Positions 1 through 11,900 of a DNA stretch of 64,000 bases are shown here, piece after piece (the stretch's first letter is position 1; each line of letters starts with the position of its first letter). The notes beneath the pieces were generated by a model. It did not search any database. It saw only the letters and a list, made by a program, of their open reading frames with translations, and was not told the origin of the DNA. Made by a program: the position numbers and the translations under genes. The DNA is from Pedobacter sp. Leaf216 (GTDB lineage Bacteria > Bacteroidota > Bacteroidia > Sphingobacteriales > Sphingobacteriaceae), in NCBI RefSeq assembly GCF_001421515.1, contig NZ_LMKM01000002.1, forward strand, positions 115,827 through 179,826. The letters are read 5' to 3'.

Positions 1-2910
1 ACCACTGTATTTAATGCTGCATCGCTATACCAGGTAAATATCGGATTGGTTACCGTTGTGCTTGTTGCTGCCAATGTTGCTGCTGAGCTTGCACATACTG
101 AAGTTGATCCGTTTACGGCTATATCTGTTGCCACAGCAATTGGATTAACAGTAATGGTTACTGTTTTAGCGTTAGCTGCGGTGTTTTCACATTTGTTGCT
201 TCCTTTAACCGTTACATAATAAGTTGTTGTAGTGGTTAATACCGGTGTGGTAAATATTGGGCCGGTAAAGGCTACACTTGTTAATGAAGCATCGTTGTAC
301 CATGTAAATACAGGATTGGTTACTGTTGTAGAACTGGCATTGATTACTGCTGTTCCTGAACCACATACCCTTGCTGGCGTAGATAAAGTAATATCTGCCG
401 CTGTTGCACCTGCATTAACATTTACGGTAACCACTTTTGCATTTGCAGCAGAACTTTCACATCTGTTATCACCTTTTATTGTGAGGTAATATTTAGTAGT
501 TGCAGTTAGTGCTGGCGTATTAAAGGTTGCACCTGTAAACACTGGTGTAGTTAAAGCAGCATCACTGTACCAGGTAAATATTGGGTTGGTTACTGTTGTA
601 GTGCTGGCTACTAAGCTGGCCGACGATCCTGCACAGATGGTTGCATCTGCCGCAGTAACATCAGTTGCTGAAGCTACCGGGTTAACCACAACGTTAACAG
701 ATTTAGCTGTTGCTGCACTGTTTTCGCATTTGTTATCACCTTTAACTGTAACATAATAAGTAGTATTAGCTGTTAATGTTGGTGTTGTAAATACTGCGCC
801 TACAAAAGCCACATCAGTTAAAGTTGCATTGGTATACCAGGTAAATACCGGGTTGGTAACTGTTGTGCTACTTGCCGTTAATACCGCGGCAGAACCTCCG
901 CATATGTTTGTTGATCCACTTACCACAACATCACTTGCAACTGCTATAGGATTAACTTTAATGGTAACTGCTGCTGCATTTGCTGCGGTGTTTTCACATC
1001 TGTTGGTTCCTTTTACGGTTACATAGTAAGTGGTTGTAGTGGTTAATACCGGCGTGGTAAATATTGGGCCGGTAAAGGCTACACTTGTTAATGAAGCATC
1101 ATTATACCAGGTAAATACTGGGTTTGTTACTGTTGTAGAGCTTGCATTAATTACAGCCGTACCCGATCCGCACACTAAAGTTGGTGCAGATAAAGTAATG
1201 TCTGCAAGGGTTGCTCCCTGGTTTACATTTACAGTTACCACTTTTGCAGTAGTACCAGAATTTTCACATTTGTTATCACCTTTAACTGTAACATAGTATT
1301 TGGTTGTTGCAGTTAATACCGGGGTAACAAATGATGTACCCACATAAGCTACCGAAGTTAAAGCAGCATCATTATACCAGGTAAAGGTAGGGTTGGTTAC
1401 AGTTGTAGTACTGGCTACCAAAGTAGTTCCAGATCCTGCGCAAATTGTTGCATCAGTAGCTGTAATATCCGAAGCAGTTGCAACAGGATTTACCGTGATG
1501 GTAATTACCCTTGCAGTACCCGGTGCATTTTCACATTTATTATCACCTTTTACAGTTACGTAGTAAGTGGTTGTGCTGTTTAATGCAGGTGTAGTATAAG
1601 TTGCACCGATAAAACTTACATTGGTTAAGGCTGCATCACTGTACCAGGTAAATACCGGGTTGGTTACAGTTGGCGATGTTGCACTTAATACTGCCGATGA
1701 TCCCGCGCAAGCCGATGTGCTTCCGCTCAAGATAATATCAGTAGTAGTAGCCAGTGGATTAACAGTTACCGTTACCACTTTAGCATCTGCCGCACTGTTT
1801 TCACATTTGTTGGCACCTTTAACCGTTACATAATATGTAGTTGTGGCTGTTAATCCGGTTACGGTAAACGTTGGACCTGTAAATACCACGCTGGTTAACG
1901 ATGCATCGCTGTACCAGGTAAATACCGGTTGTGTTACCGTTGTGCTCGAAGCCATTAACATTGTGGTAGAGCCTGCACAGATTTTAGCATCGCTTACTGC
2001 AATATCCGCAGCAGTGGCAAAATCTTTAACCGTTACAGTTACAACCTCAGCGTTTGCGGCTAAGTTTTCACATTTATTATCACCTCTAACTGTTACATAA
2101 TAAGTGGTGGTTGCGTTAAGTGCAGGTGTTGTAAAACTAGCCCCAACATATGCTACGGTAGTTAAAGCAGCATTGCTATACCAGGTAAATACAGGGTTAA
2201 TTACTGTTGTTGTTGAAGCAGACAGTGCAGCTGTAGAACCTTTACAGATTGAGGTAATTCCGGTAATGGCAATATCTGCATCTGTTGCTGCCGGATTAAC
2301 CGTTATGGTTATCGGTTTGGCAGTTGCCGCAGTATTTTCACATTTGTTATCGCCTTTAACCGTTACATAATAAGTAGTGGTGGCACTAAGTGCCGGGGTA
2401 ATAAAGTTTGCGCCTGTAAATGCTACTGTTGTTAAGGCAGCATCACTATACCAGGTAAATATTGGGTTGGTTACCGTTGTGCTTGTGGCATTTAAAGTAA
2501 CTGAAGAACCACCGCAAGTGGTGCTTGTTCCGGCTACGTTGATATCAGTTGGGCCTGCAACAGGATTTACCATAATGGTAACTTCTTTGGCATTGCCTGG
2601 CGTATTTGCACATTTATTGGTTCCGCTAACGGTAACATAATATTTGGTGGTTACATTAATTGCTGGCGTATTAAATACTGCACCAACAAAGGCAACCTGT
2701 GTTAAGGCCGCATCAGTATACCAGGTAAATACCGGGCTTGTTACTGTTGTGCTTGTTGCAGTAAGAACTGCTGTACCAGAAGCACATAAAGATGTTGTTC
2801 CGGTTACAGTTAAATCGGTAGCTAATGCTGAAGGATTAACCGTGATTGAAACCACCGCACGAGTTGGGTTGGTACAACCTGCGCCACTCACTGCTTCTAT
2901 ATAATAGTTG
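1..2910 (-). repeat. About 11 tandem Ig-like coding repeats, 267-270 bp period
   Basis: The coding motif TTYYVTVKG recurs at about 226, 488, 757, 1027, 1294, 1561, 1831, 2101, 2368, 2638 and 2908, always in frame. Each unit runs from a NKCENTA-type cysteine to a CAGS-type cysteine and an FTWYSDA strand, so a disulfide in each domain is plausible. Some units are nearly identical at DNA level: a stretch of about 60 bp near 229-290 recurs 807 bp away near 1036-1097, which is exactly three units. This suggests recent unequal exchange. Confidence 0.9.
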
Positions 2911-5900
2911 TATGTGCCCGCCGCAAGGTTTGCCGGTGTGGTAAAATTGCTGTTATTGGTTACCAGCATATTGCCACCCACAGCTGCATCGTACCAGTTG
3001 TAAGTAATACCTGCAACTGCCTGCACACTTAAAGTAGCTGAAGTACCAATACAGGTTGTAGCCGGATTGGTAGTTGATGGAATAGGTGTTACCGCCGGAG
3101 GTAAAACAGTTACCAACACTTTAGTACCTAAAGTTTCGCAACCATTGGCTGTTGCAGTTACCGAATAGGTATACGTTCCGGCAGTTAAAGCTGGATCGGT
3201 TGTAAAAGTTACACCGTCTTTTCCTGCCTGGTAAGTTGTACCTAAGTACCATTTGTATGTTACTCCTGCCTGCGGATTCTGAACACTTAAGGTTGCAGAT
3301 GATCCTTGACAAGCACTCGCCGTAGCGGCTGTAACGGTTGGCGTAGTGATTACCCTTTGAGCATAATCTAAATTAACAGAGGTTAAAGCACCAAGCAAGC
3401 CTGAACTTAATCTAAGTTCTACCCCGTCGAATCTATTGGTTGGTACGAAAGTTAATATGGCTGATGTTCCGCCTGATAATAATTTTAAATTGATTAATGG
3501 GTTCGATACAGCAACCGCATCGTTATTGCTGGTTGTACCCTGGAAAGTGGTTACCGTTAAGTTTGGCAATACAGCTACCGAAAGTAATGTACCCGGAGTG
3601 GTAATTTTCACCCTTAAAGTATCACCCACATTTGATAAACCAGTAAAACCAACCTGGTGGTAAACCGACGAACCTAATAAGCCTACCGGGATAACCAGGC
3701 TAGATCCTGTATTGATATCGTTATCAACCGCAAATGTTGGGTTAAATACACCTGCCAATACGCCTAAACCAGTTACACCACTTGCAACAGTAGTTGTAGC
3801 CGCACCACAAGGTGTAACTACCGGGTTGCCGTTAGGTATTACTGTAACGGTTACAGTTGCCCTGCTTGTTGCAGTACAACCGCCAGGCACAGTGGCTTCT
3901 ACATAATAGGTGGTGGTAGTGGTTAACTGTGGCGTTACATAAGTTTCACCTGTAAATACAGGCACCGTTCCGTTTGCTGTGGTGTACCAGTTAATAGTAG
4001 CACCTGCAGTACTCGAAGTTGCTTTTAATACTGCAACAGCACCTTCACTAATGGTAATTGATGGTGGTGTAATTACCGGAACATCAATAGTACCCAATAT
4101 AATTTTACCTTCTGTTCTTGTTGATGATGTACCACAGCCATTTACCGCTGCTACAAAATAACTTGTATTTGCCGTAATTAAAGGCGTTGTAAAGTTATCG
4201 CCGGTAAACAATACTGTTGTAGAGGTTGCACTATCGTACCAGTTGTAAGTAGTACCTGCAATTGGATTTTTAACCTGGAAAGTAACCGATGTATTAGGGC
4301 AGGTATTAACCGATGCCGAAAGCAGATCTGGGGTTACCGGAGCTGGGTTAGTAGTTACGTTTACAACAGTTTTATAACTCACACAACCAGTAGCAGAAAC
4401 TGCTGCAACGTAGAATTTAGTGTCGCCAGTTAAAACCGGGGTAGTAAATATAATACCGTCTTTACCGCTTAAGTATGTGCCTGTAGCATCGTACCATCTG
4501 TAAGTTAAACTTGCCGATGGGTTACTCACTTCAAGCTGTGCAGTTTGGCCAACACAAGCAGTAACATTTGCAGAAGTTACCGTTGGTGCAACCAAAATAC
4601 GTTGTGCGTAATTTAAATTGATTGATGTTAAAGCACCCAATACCCCTGAATTTAACCTTACTTCTACCCCATCAAAAACACTGGTTGGTACAAAAGTGAT
4701 TAAAGCCTGAGTATTACCGCTTAACAGCTGAATATTTAATAAGTTATCGTTTAATAAACGCGAATCACCGTTGCTGTTGGTGCCAACATAAGTGGTTATC
4801 GCAGCATTTCCCAATAGAGAAAGTGACAATAGTTTTCCTGGTGATGATACTAAAACACGTACCGTATCGCCAACTTTAGATAGTGAACCAAAACCCACTC
4901 TCTGGTAAACAGATGCGCCAAGTGCGCCAACAGGCATTACCAGTGAAGAAGCTGTTTGCGTATCGTTATCAATCGCTAAAGCCGGGTTAAACACACCCGA
5001 TAATAAAGCTACTCCTGTAACACCACCAACTTGTGTGGTTGCAGCCTCACATGGTACCGGGTTTGGAGATCCGTTACCATCAACCGTAATGGTTACCTGA
5101 ACACGGCTTGCTGAAGTACAACCATTGGTAGAAACTGATTCTACATAATAAGTGGTAGTAGCCAATAGTGGAGGAGTAACATAAGTTGCACCTACATAAA
5201 CCGGAGTGGTAGAAGTATTAGAAGTATACCAATTGAAAGTATTTGTTGGATCTGCTGAACTCGCCGTTAAAATGGCAGTTTGACCTGGACTTACCGTCGA
5301 TGAACTTGCAGTTACCACTGGTAAAACCGGACGAGGATTTACTGATACTGCGGCAGCAGCACGTGCAGCACTTGTACAGTTTCCTTGTGATGCCTCTACA
5401 TAATAAGTAGTAGCAGCCGTTAATGCCGGTGTTGGGAAAATCGCACCGGTGAATATCAAGTTTCCACCTGTTGCAGCATCGTACCATTTATACGTTACCG
5501 CAGCATCTGGATTAGCAACCGATAAAGTTGCAGATGATCCCTCGCAAACATTGGCAATTGTTGCCAATACCGGTGTTGGTAATGCCGGTGTAACGGTTAC
5601 CGTAACCGGAACTCTTGTTACGTTCGGGCAACCGCCTTTGCTAACCTGTATATAATAAGTGGTAGTAGCTGTTAAAGCTGGTGTAGTAAATGTTTCGCCT
5701 GTGGCCAATTGTGTACCACCAGTTGCAGCATCGTACCAAGCCAAAGTTGTACCGCCGTTTGCTGTCGCAGTTAAAGTTGCAGTACTGCCAGCGCAAATGG
5801 TTTGTGCGCCTGCTGTTACTGTTGGGTTTGGATAAATTACGGTAGCACCATAAACATCTAAACTGGTTAAAGCAGTTACCAATGCCCCAAAGCTAACCTG

Positions 5901-8900
5901 TACCCTATCATAGGCACCACCTGCCAATATTGTTGCAGCGAAACGGTTGCCCGATAAAAGTTGAAGATTTAATAAGCCACCGTTTAACTGTACGGTTTTA
6001 ACCACTGTAGTGCCGTTTAATACGGTAACGGTTACATTGTTCAACAAACCAACATCGGCCAATCCGGTTGGCAATGCCAAATCTAAACGTAAACTATCTG
6101 TAGCTGTACCAGCAGCAGGGAAAATTAGTTGTTGGTATCCTGAAGAACCAACACCTACAGAAAGTGATATTCTGGTAAAGTTGGCAGGATCTGCATCTGT
6201 AGAATTTCCTGCACCGGTAATGCCACATAATAGACAGATTCCGGTTATACCAGAGTTTTGAGCATTAGCTGCGTTACAAGCTGTACCGCCACCGTTGTTT
6301 AAAACAGTTACAGTTACCGGAACACGGCTTGCGCTTTTACATCCGCTTGCAGTTGTTGTTTCTACATAATAAGTTGTGGTGGCAGCTAATGTTGGCGTAG
6401 TAAATGAAGTACCTGTGCCAACCTGCGTTCCGCCGGTAGCAGCATCGTACCATTGAATGGTGTTGCCTGCATCAGCCGTAGCCAACAAGGTGGTAGATTG
6501 GCCAGCATTAATTACCTGGCTATTGGTAGTTACCGTTGCCAAAGTTGCCGAAGGGTTAACAGAAACGTTAACCGCTGTTCTAGAACTTACTGCAGTGCCA
6601 GATACTGCCTCTACATAAAACACAGTAGGAGCAGTTACTACTGGTGTTACAAAAACGCCAGTATTATTGGTAACCAATGGCGTACTGCCTGTAGCAGCAT
6701 ACCAGTTATAAGTTACGCCAGCCTGTAAATTGCTAACGCTTAACGTAGCAGAACTACCTGCACAAACGGTTGCCGCAGCAACTACCGGAGCATTAACGGT
6801 TACCGTTATGCTATAAGCTGTTGTTGCTTTGTTTCCATTTGCATCAGTTGCAGTTAAAGAGATGGTAAAGGTTCCGCCTAAAGTTGGAGTTCCTGTAATT
6901 TCTCTTGTTGCAGTATTAAAACTTAATCCTGGAGGAAGGTTTGTTGCTAAATAAGTATATGGTGCTGTGCCACCTGTTACCGCTGGTAAAGTTTGAGTTG
7001 GGTAAGGTGTACCCACAATACCATTTGGCAAACTTGCACCAGGTAACGATAATACGCCGATTACTTTTAACGCATAGGTGTTACTTGCGGTTCTGCCTTC
7101 ACTATCTGTAGCAATTACGCCTATAGCATAATTACCCGCCTGTGTAGGTGTTCCCGAAACTTCTCTTGTTGCCGGGTTAAAAGTTAAACCTGCCGGAAGG
7201 TTAGTGGCCGCATAAGTATAAGGACCAACACCACCAGTTGCAGATGGTAAGGTTTGGGTAGCATAAACAGTACCTTCTGTACCATCAGGCAAGGTTGCCG
7301 CAGGTAACAATAAAGGATCAACCACTACAATTGTATAGTTGTTGGTTGCAGTTTTTCCATCAGCATCGGTAACCGTTACCGGTACAGTGAAAGTACCAGC
7401 TTGTGTTGGCGTGCCTGAAATTGCTCTTGTTGCAGGATCAAAAGTTAATCCCGGAGGAAGACCAGTTGCAGCATAAGTATAAGGGGTAGATCCACCGGTT
7501 GCAGATGGAATAGTTTGTGTAGGATAAACTGTTCCTGTGGTTCCGTTGGCTAAAGTTGCTGCTGGTAAAACCAAAGGATCGGTTACTTTTATTGTGTAGT
7601 TAGCCGTAATGGTATTGCCATTGGCATCTGTTACGGTAACCGGAATAGTATATGTTCCAATTTGAGTTGGGGTTCCTGTAATTTCTCTTGTTGCAGGGTT
7701 AAAAGTTAATCCCGGAGGAAGGGAAGTAGCTGTATAAGTATACGGACCAGTTCCGCCAGTTGCAGCTGGAATTCCGTTTGTAGTGTAAGCTGTACCTGTT
7801 ACACCGTTAGGCAATGCTCCCGGAGCCAGAGCCAATGCTGGTGTTACAGTTAAAGTAAATGTTGAAGTTGTACTGCATCCTTTTGTATCAGTTGCAACAA
7901 CATCAAATGTTGGATTACCTGTTGCAGTTGGTGTTCCGCTCACCAAACCTGCTGTTGATAAAGTTAAACCTGCGGGTAAAGTACTGCCCGAAGCCAGTGT
8001 GTAGGTATAACCAGGTGTACCACCAGTTGCTACCGGAAGTTGTTTACTGTATGGAGAAGCAATTGTTGCATTGGTTAAAGTTGTACCCGCAAATACAATT
8101 GCAGGGTTAACGCTAATAACCACCGGAACTCTTGTTGTATTTGAACAGGTACCTTTGCTTACCTGCACATAATAAGTTGTGGTTACTGTTAATGCCGGAG
8201 TAGTGAAGTTAGCACCTGTTCCTACCTGATTTCCACCTGTTGGCGCATCAAACCAGGCCAAAGTTGTACCTCCGTTTGCAGTTGCGCTTAATGTTGCAGT
8301 GCTGCCTGAACAAATACATTGTGCACCTGCGATAAATGTTGGGTTTGGATAAACCACAGTAGCACCATAAATATCTAAGCTGGTTAAGGCAGAAACCAAT
8401 GCACCAAAACTCACTTGTACCCTATCGTAAGCACCACCTGCTAAAACAGTTGCTGCAAAGCGGTTTCCGGATAAAAGTTGAAGACTTAATAAGCCACCGT
8501 TTAATTGTACGGTTTTAACAACTGTTGTACCGTTTAATACGGTAACAGTTACATTGTTTAATAAACCAACATCAGCTAAACCGGTTGGTAAGGCCAAATC
8601 TAAGCGGATGCTATCAGTAGCAACCCCTGTAGATGGGAAAATTAATTGTTGGTAACCAGTTGCCGTAGCACCTACAGCAAGAGAAATTCTTGTAAAGTTG
8701 TTTGCATTCGCATCGGTTGAGTTACCCGCACCGTTTACTGCGCATAATAAACAAATACCATTAATACCGGTACTCTGTCCATTTGCAGCATTACAAGCCG
8801 TTGCACCACCACCGTTAATTACGGTTACAGTTACCGGAACGCGACTTGCGCTTATACATCCATTGGCGTTTGTAGTTTCAATATAATATATTTTGGTTGC

Positions 8901-11900
8901 AGTTAATGCTGGTGTAGTGAACGAAGTTCCAGATCCTACTTGTGTTCCGCCAGTTGGCGCATCAAACCAGGCAATGGTATTTCCTGCGTCAGCAGTCGCT
9001 GTTAATGTTGTAGTTTGGCCAGAGTTGATTACCTGGTTATTTGTAGTAACCGTTGCTAAAGTTGCAGGCGGATTAACAGAAACTGTAACAGATGTTCTTG
9101 TGCTGATTGCTGTTCCAGAAACAGCCTCAACATAAAATACCGTTGCCGAACTTATTGCAGGTGTTACAAAAGTACCGTTATTGCCTGTTACCAGTGGTGT
9201 ACTTCCTGTAGAGGCATACCAGTTATAGGTTACACCAGCTTGCAGGTTGCTTACCGTTAAAGTAGCAGTGCTGCCGGTACAAACTGTTGCAGAAGCCACA
9301 ACCGGAGCATTAACCGTTACCGTTATTGCATAAGTTGTAGTTGCTTTATTGTTATTGGCATCTGTAGCAGTTACAGCAACATTATAAGTACCACCCTGAG
9401 TTGGCGTCCCTGTAATTTCTCTTGTGGTTGGGTTAAATGATAAGCCCGGAGGAAGGTTTGTAGCGGCATAAGTATATGGAGCCGTGCCACCTGTTACCGC
9501 AGGTAAAGTTTGTGGCAAATAAGAAGTACCAACAATTCCGTTAGGTAAAGTTCTGGTTGGTAAGGTTAAGGTACCATTTACTTTAATTGGATAAGTGTTA
9601 TTAGCAGTTTTACCCTGGCTATCGGTAACCGTAACACCAATGGTATAATTACCTGCCTGGGTTGGCGTACCGGTAACCTCTCTTGTAGTTGGGTTAAATG
9701 ATAATCCCGCGGGCAAACCTGTAGCAGCATAAGTATAAGGACCAACGCCACCAGTTGCACTTGGTAAAGTTTGCGTAGCATAAACCGTTCCTTCAGTTCC
9801 ATCAGGCAAAGTTGCTGCAGGCAACAACAATGGGTTGTTTACATTAATGGTATAATTGGTGGTAACTGTTTTTCCATCAGCATCTGTTACGGTAACCGGC
9901 ACGGTATAAGTACCCGCTGTAGTTGGCGTACCCGTAATGGCTTTGGTAGATGGATTAAAGGTTAAGCCCGGAGGCAAACCAGTTGCCGAATAAGTATAAG
10001 GCGTGGTGCCACCAGTTGCACTTGGAATAATCTGTGTAGTATAAACTGTTCCGGTAGTACCATCAGCCAATGTTGCTGGAGGTAACAATAAAGGATCAGT
10101 AATTTTTACAGTATAATTTGAAGTAATGGTATTGCCATTTGCATCAACAACAGTAACCGGAATGGTATAGTTACCAGGTTGAGTTGGCGTTCCGGTAATT
10201 TCTCTTGTTGTTGGATTAAAAGTTAAACCCGGAGGAACGCCTGTTGCAGTATAAACATACGGTCCGGTTCCACCGGTTGCAGCAGGAATGGTTTGTGTTG
10301 GGTAAACCGTTCCTGTAATACCGTTAGGTAATGCACCTGGTGTAAGCACCAATGCAGCAGTAACCGTTAAACTATAGGTTGCGGTAGCTTTACAGCCTTT
10401 GGCATCAGTTGCTACAACCGAAAAAGTATAAGCATTAGCTACAGTTGGTGTGCCGGTAATTGCACCTGTAGCAGATAAAGTTAAGCCTGCTGGTAAAGTA
10501 CTTCCCGCAGCTAAAGCATAAGTATAACCTGCAGTACCCCCAGTTGCAGCATCCAATTGTTTAGCATAAGCAAAGCCAGGTGTAGCATTGATTAAGGTAG
10601 CACCATTAAAAATAATTTGCGGGTTTACGGTAATCACCACAGGTACCCTAGTTGATTCTGTTGTACAGCCTGACTTTCGGGCTGCAACATAATAAGTTTT
10701 GTTGGCGGTTAATGCCGGCGTAGTAAAAGTTCCATTGTAGGCTACTGTTTGTAATGCCGTTCCACCTTCTATTACATCATACCAGATTAATTCATTGGCA
10801 CTAGCTGTGGTAGCTGTTAAAGGCACTGTTGTATTGTAACATGCTGCTATTGCATTACTTGCAGGCGCAGTAAAAGTTGGTCGTGGTGCCGAACGTGTTA
10901 CGCCATAAACATTAATGGTTTGTGTAGCATTTAAAGTTAAAACCGAACCTAGTGTAACTTTAACCCGATCGTATACCACGGCTGCCCCCGGTGAGAAAGG
11001 AACAGTTACCGGCTGCCCGCTGTTAAGTAAACCAAGTAAATCTAAATTTAATAAAGAAGCAGCTGTAGTGGTATACACCTGGGTATCGCCGCTATATGCC
11101 GTTACCGAAATGTTTTGCAAAACTCCTGCGGTTAGCAATGCAGGCGTAGAACTGAATCTTAGGTTAATATCATCACCAGCATTTGAAGGAGTTGTAAAAT
11201 AAAAATTTTGGCTGATGGATGAAGTCACGCCAAGTACACCTAAACTTAATGTAGAAAAATTGTTTGGATCTGTATCAATTGCCCGTTCACTATTGGTTAC
11301 GCCCGAACTTCCAAGTTGTAAAGCATCCAGTGTTATTCCTGTTCCCTCAAAGCCTGTTGCAAATGCCTGTGCACAAGGATCGGTGCCAGATACATAAAAT
11401 GCATTATACACTCTGGTACTATTACTAACACCAAGTAAAACAGCATTCGTAACGTCTTTAATATACACACGGTCATAAGCCTGTGCCGGCCTTATTGCTA
11501 CATAAAAGAAACCGTTGGCATCTTTAACAATTTTAATGTTATCAGTAGAAAAAGCTGCTGTACTGCTACCTGTTAATACTGTAGAAGCACCATTTCTGGC
11601 ACCTACCTCAAACGAGTGGTTGCCCAATACTACTGTACCGCCTACGTTAGCAAGTAATCCTCCTAAGCTACCTCCCAGTAACCTGTTCAGTATATCTCCG
11701 TCAAAATCTATTCTGATATAAGAAGTAACTCCTGCCAAAAGTGGAGTTGGATATTTCAATTCAAGCTCTCCACTATACCCGCCAATACCAACAGCAATTC
11801 CGCCGTAAGAATTTACAGTAGCAAAAGTGTTATCGTTCAGTGTGGCATTGCTTGCATTATCGACTCTGCTTTGTGCAGATACGTTATTTGCAAAAACTTT

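Noticed and set aside
232..2904. A ladder of plus-strand ORFs of 60-90 residues
   Set aside because: They repeat every 267-270 bp and mirror the minus-strand Ig-like repeat frame. They are antisense shadows with no signal or family features.
1..2910. Regularly spaced repeats that could suggest a CRISPR array
   Set aside because: The repeats are long, imperfect, in frame and coding, and have no short constant repeat with unique spacers.
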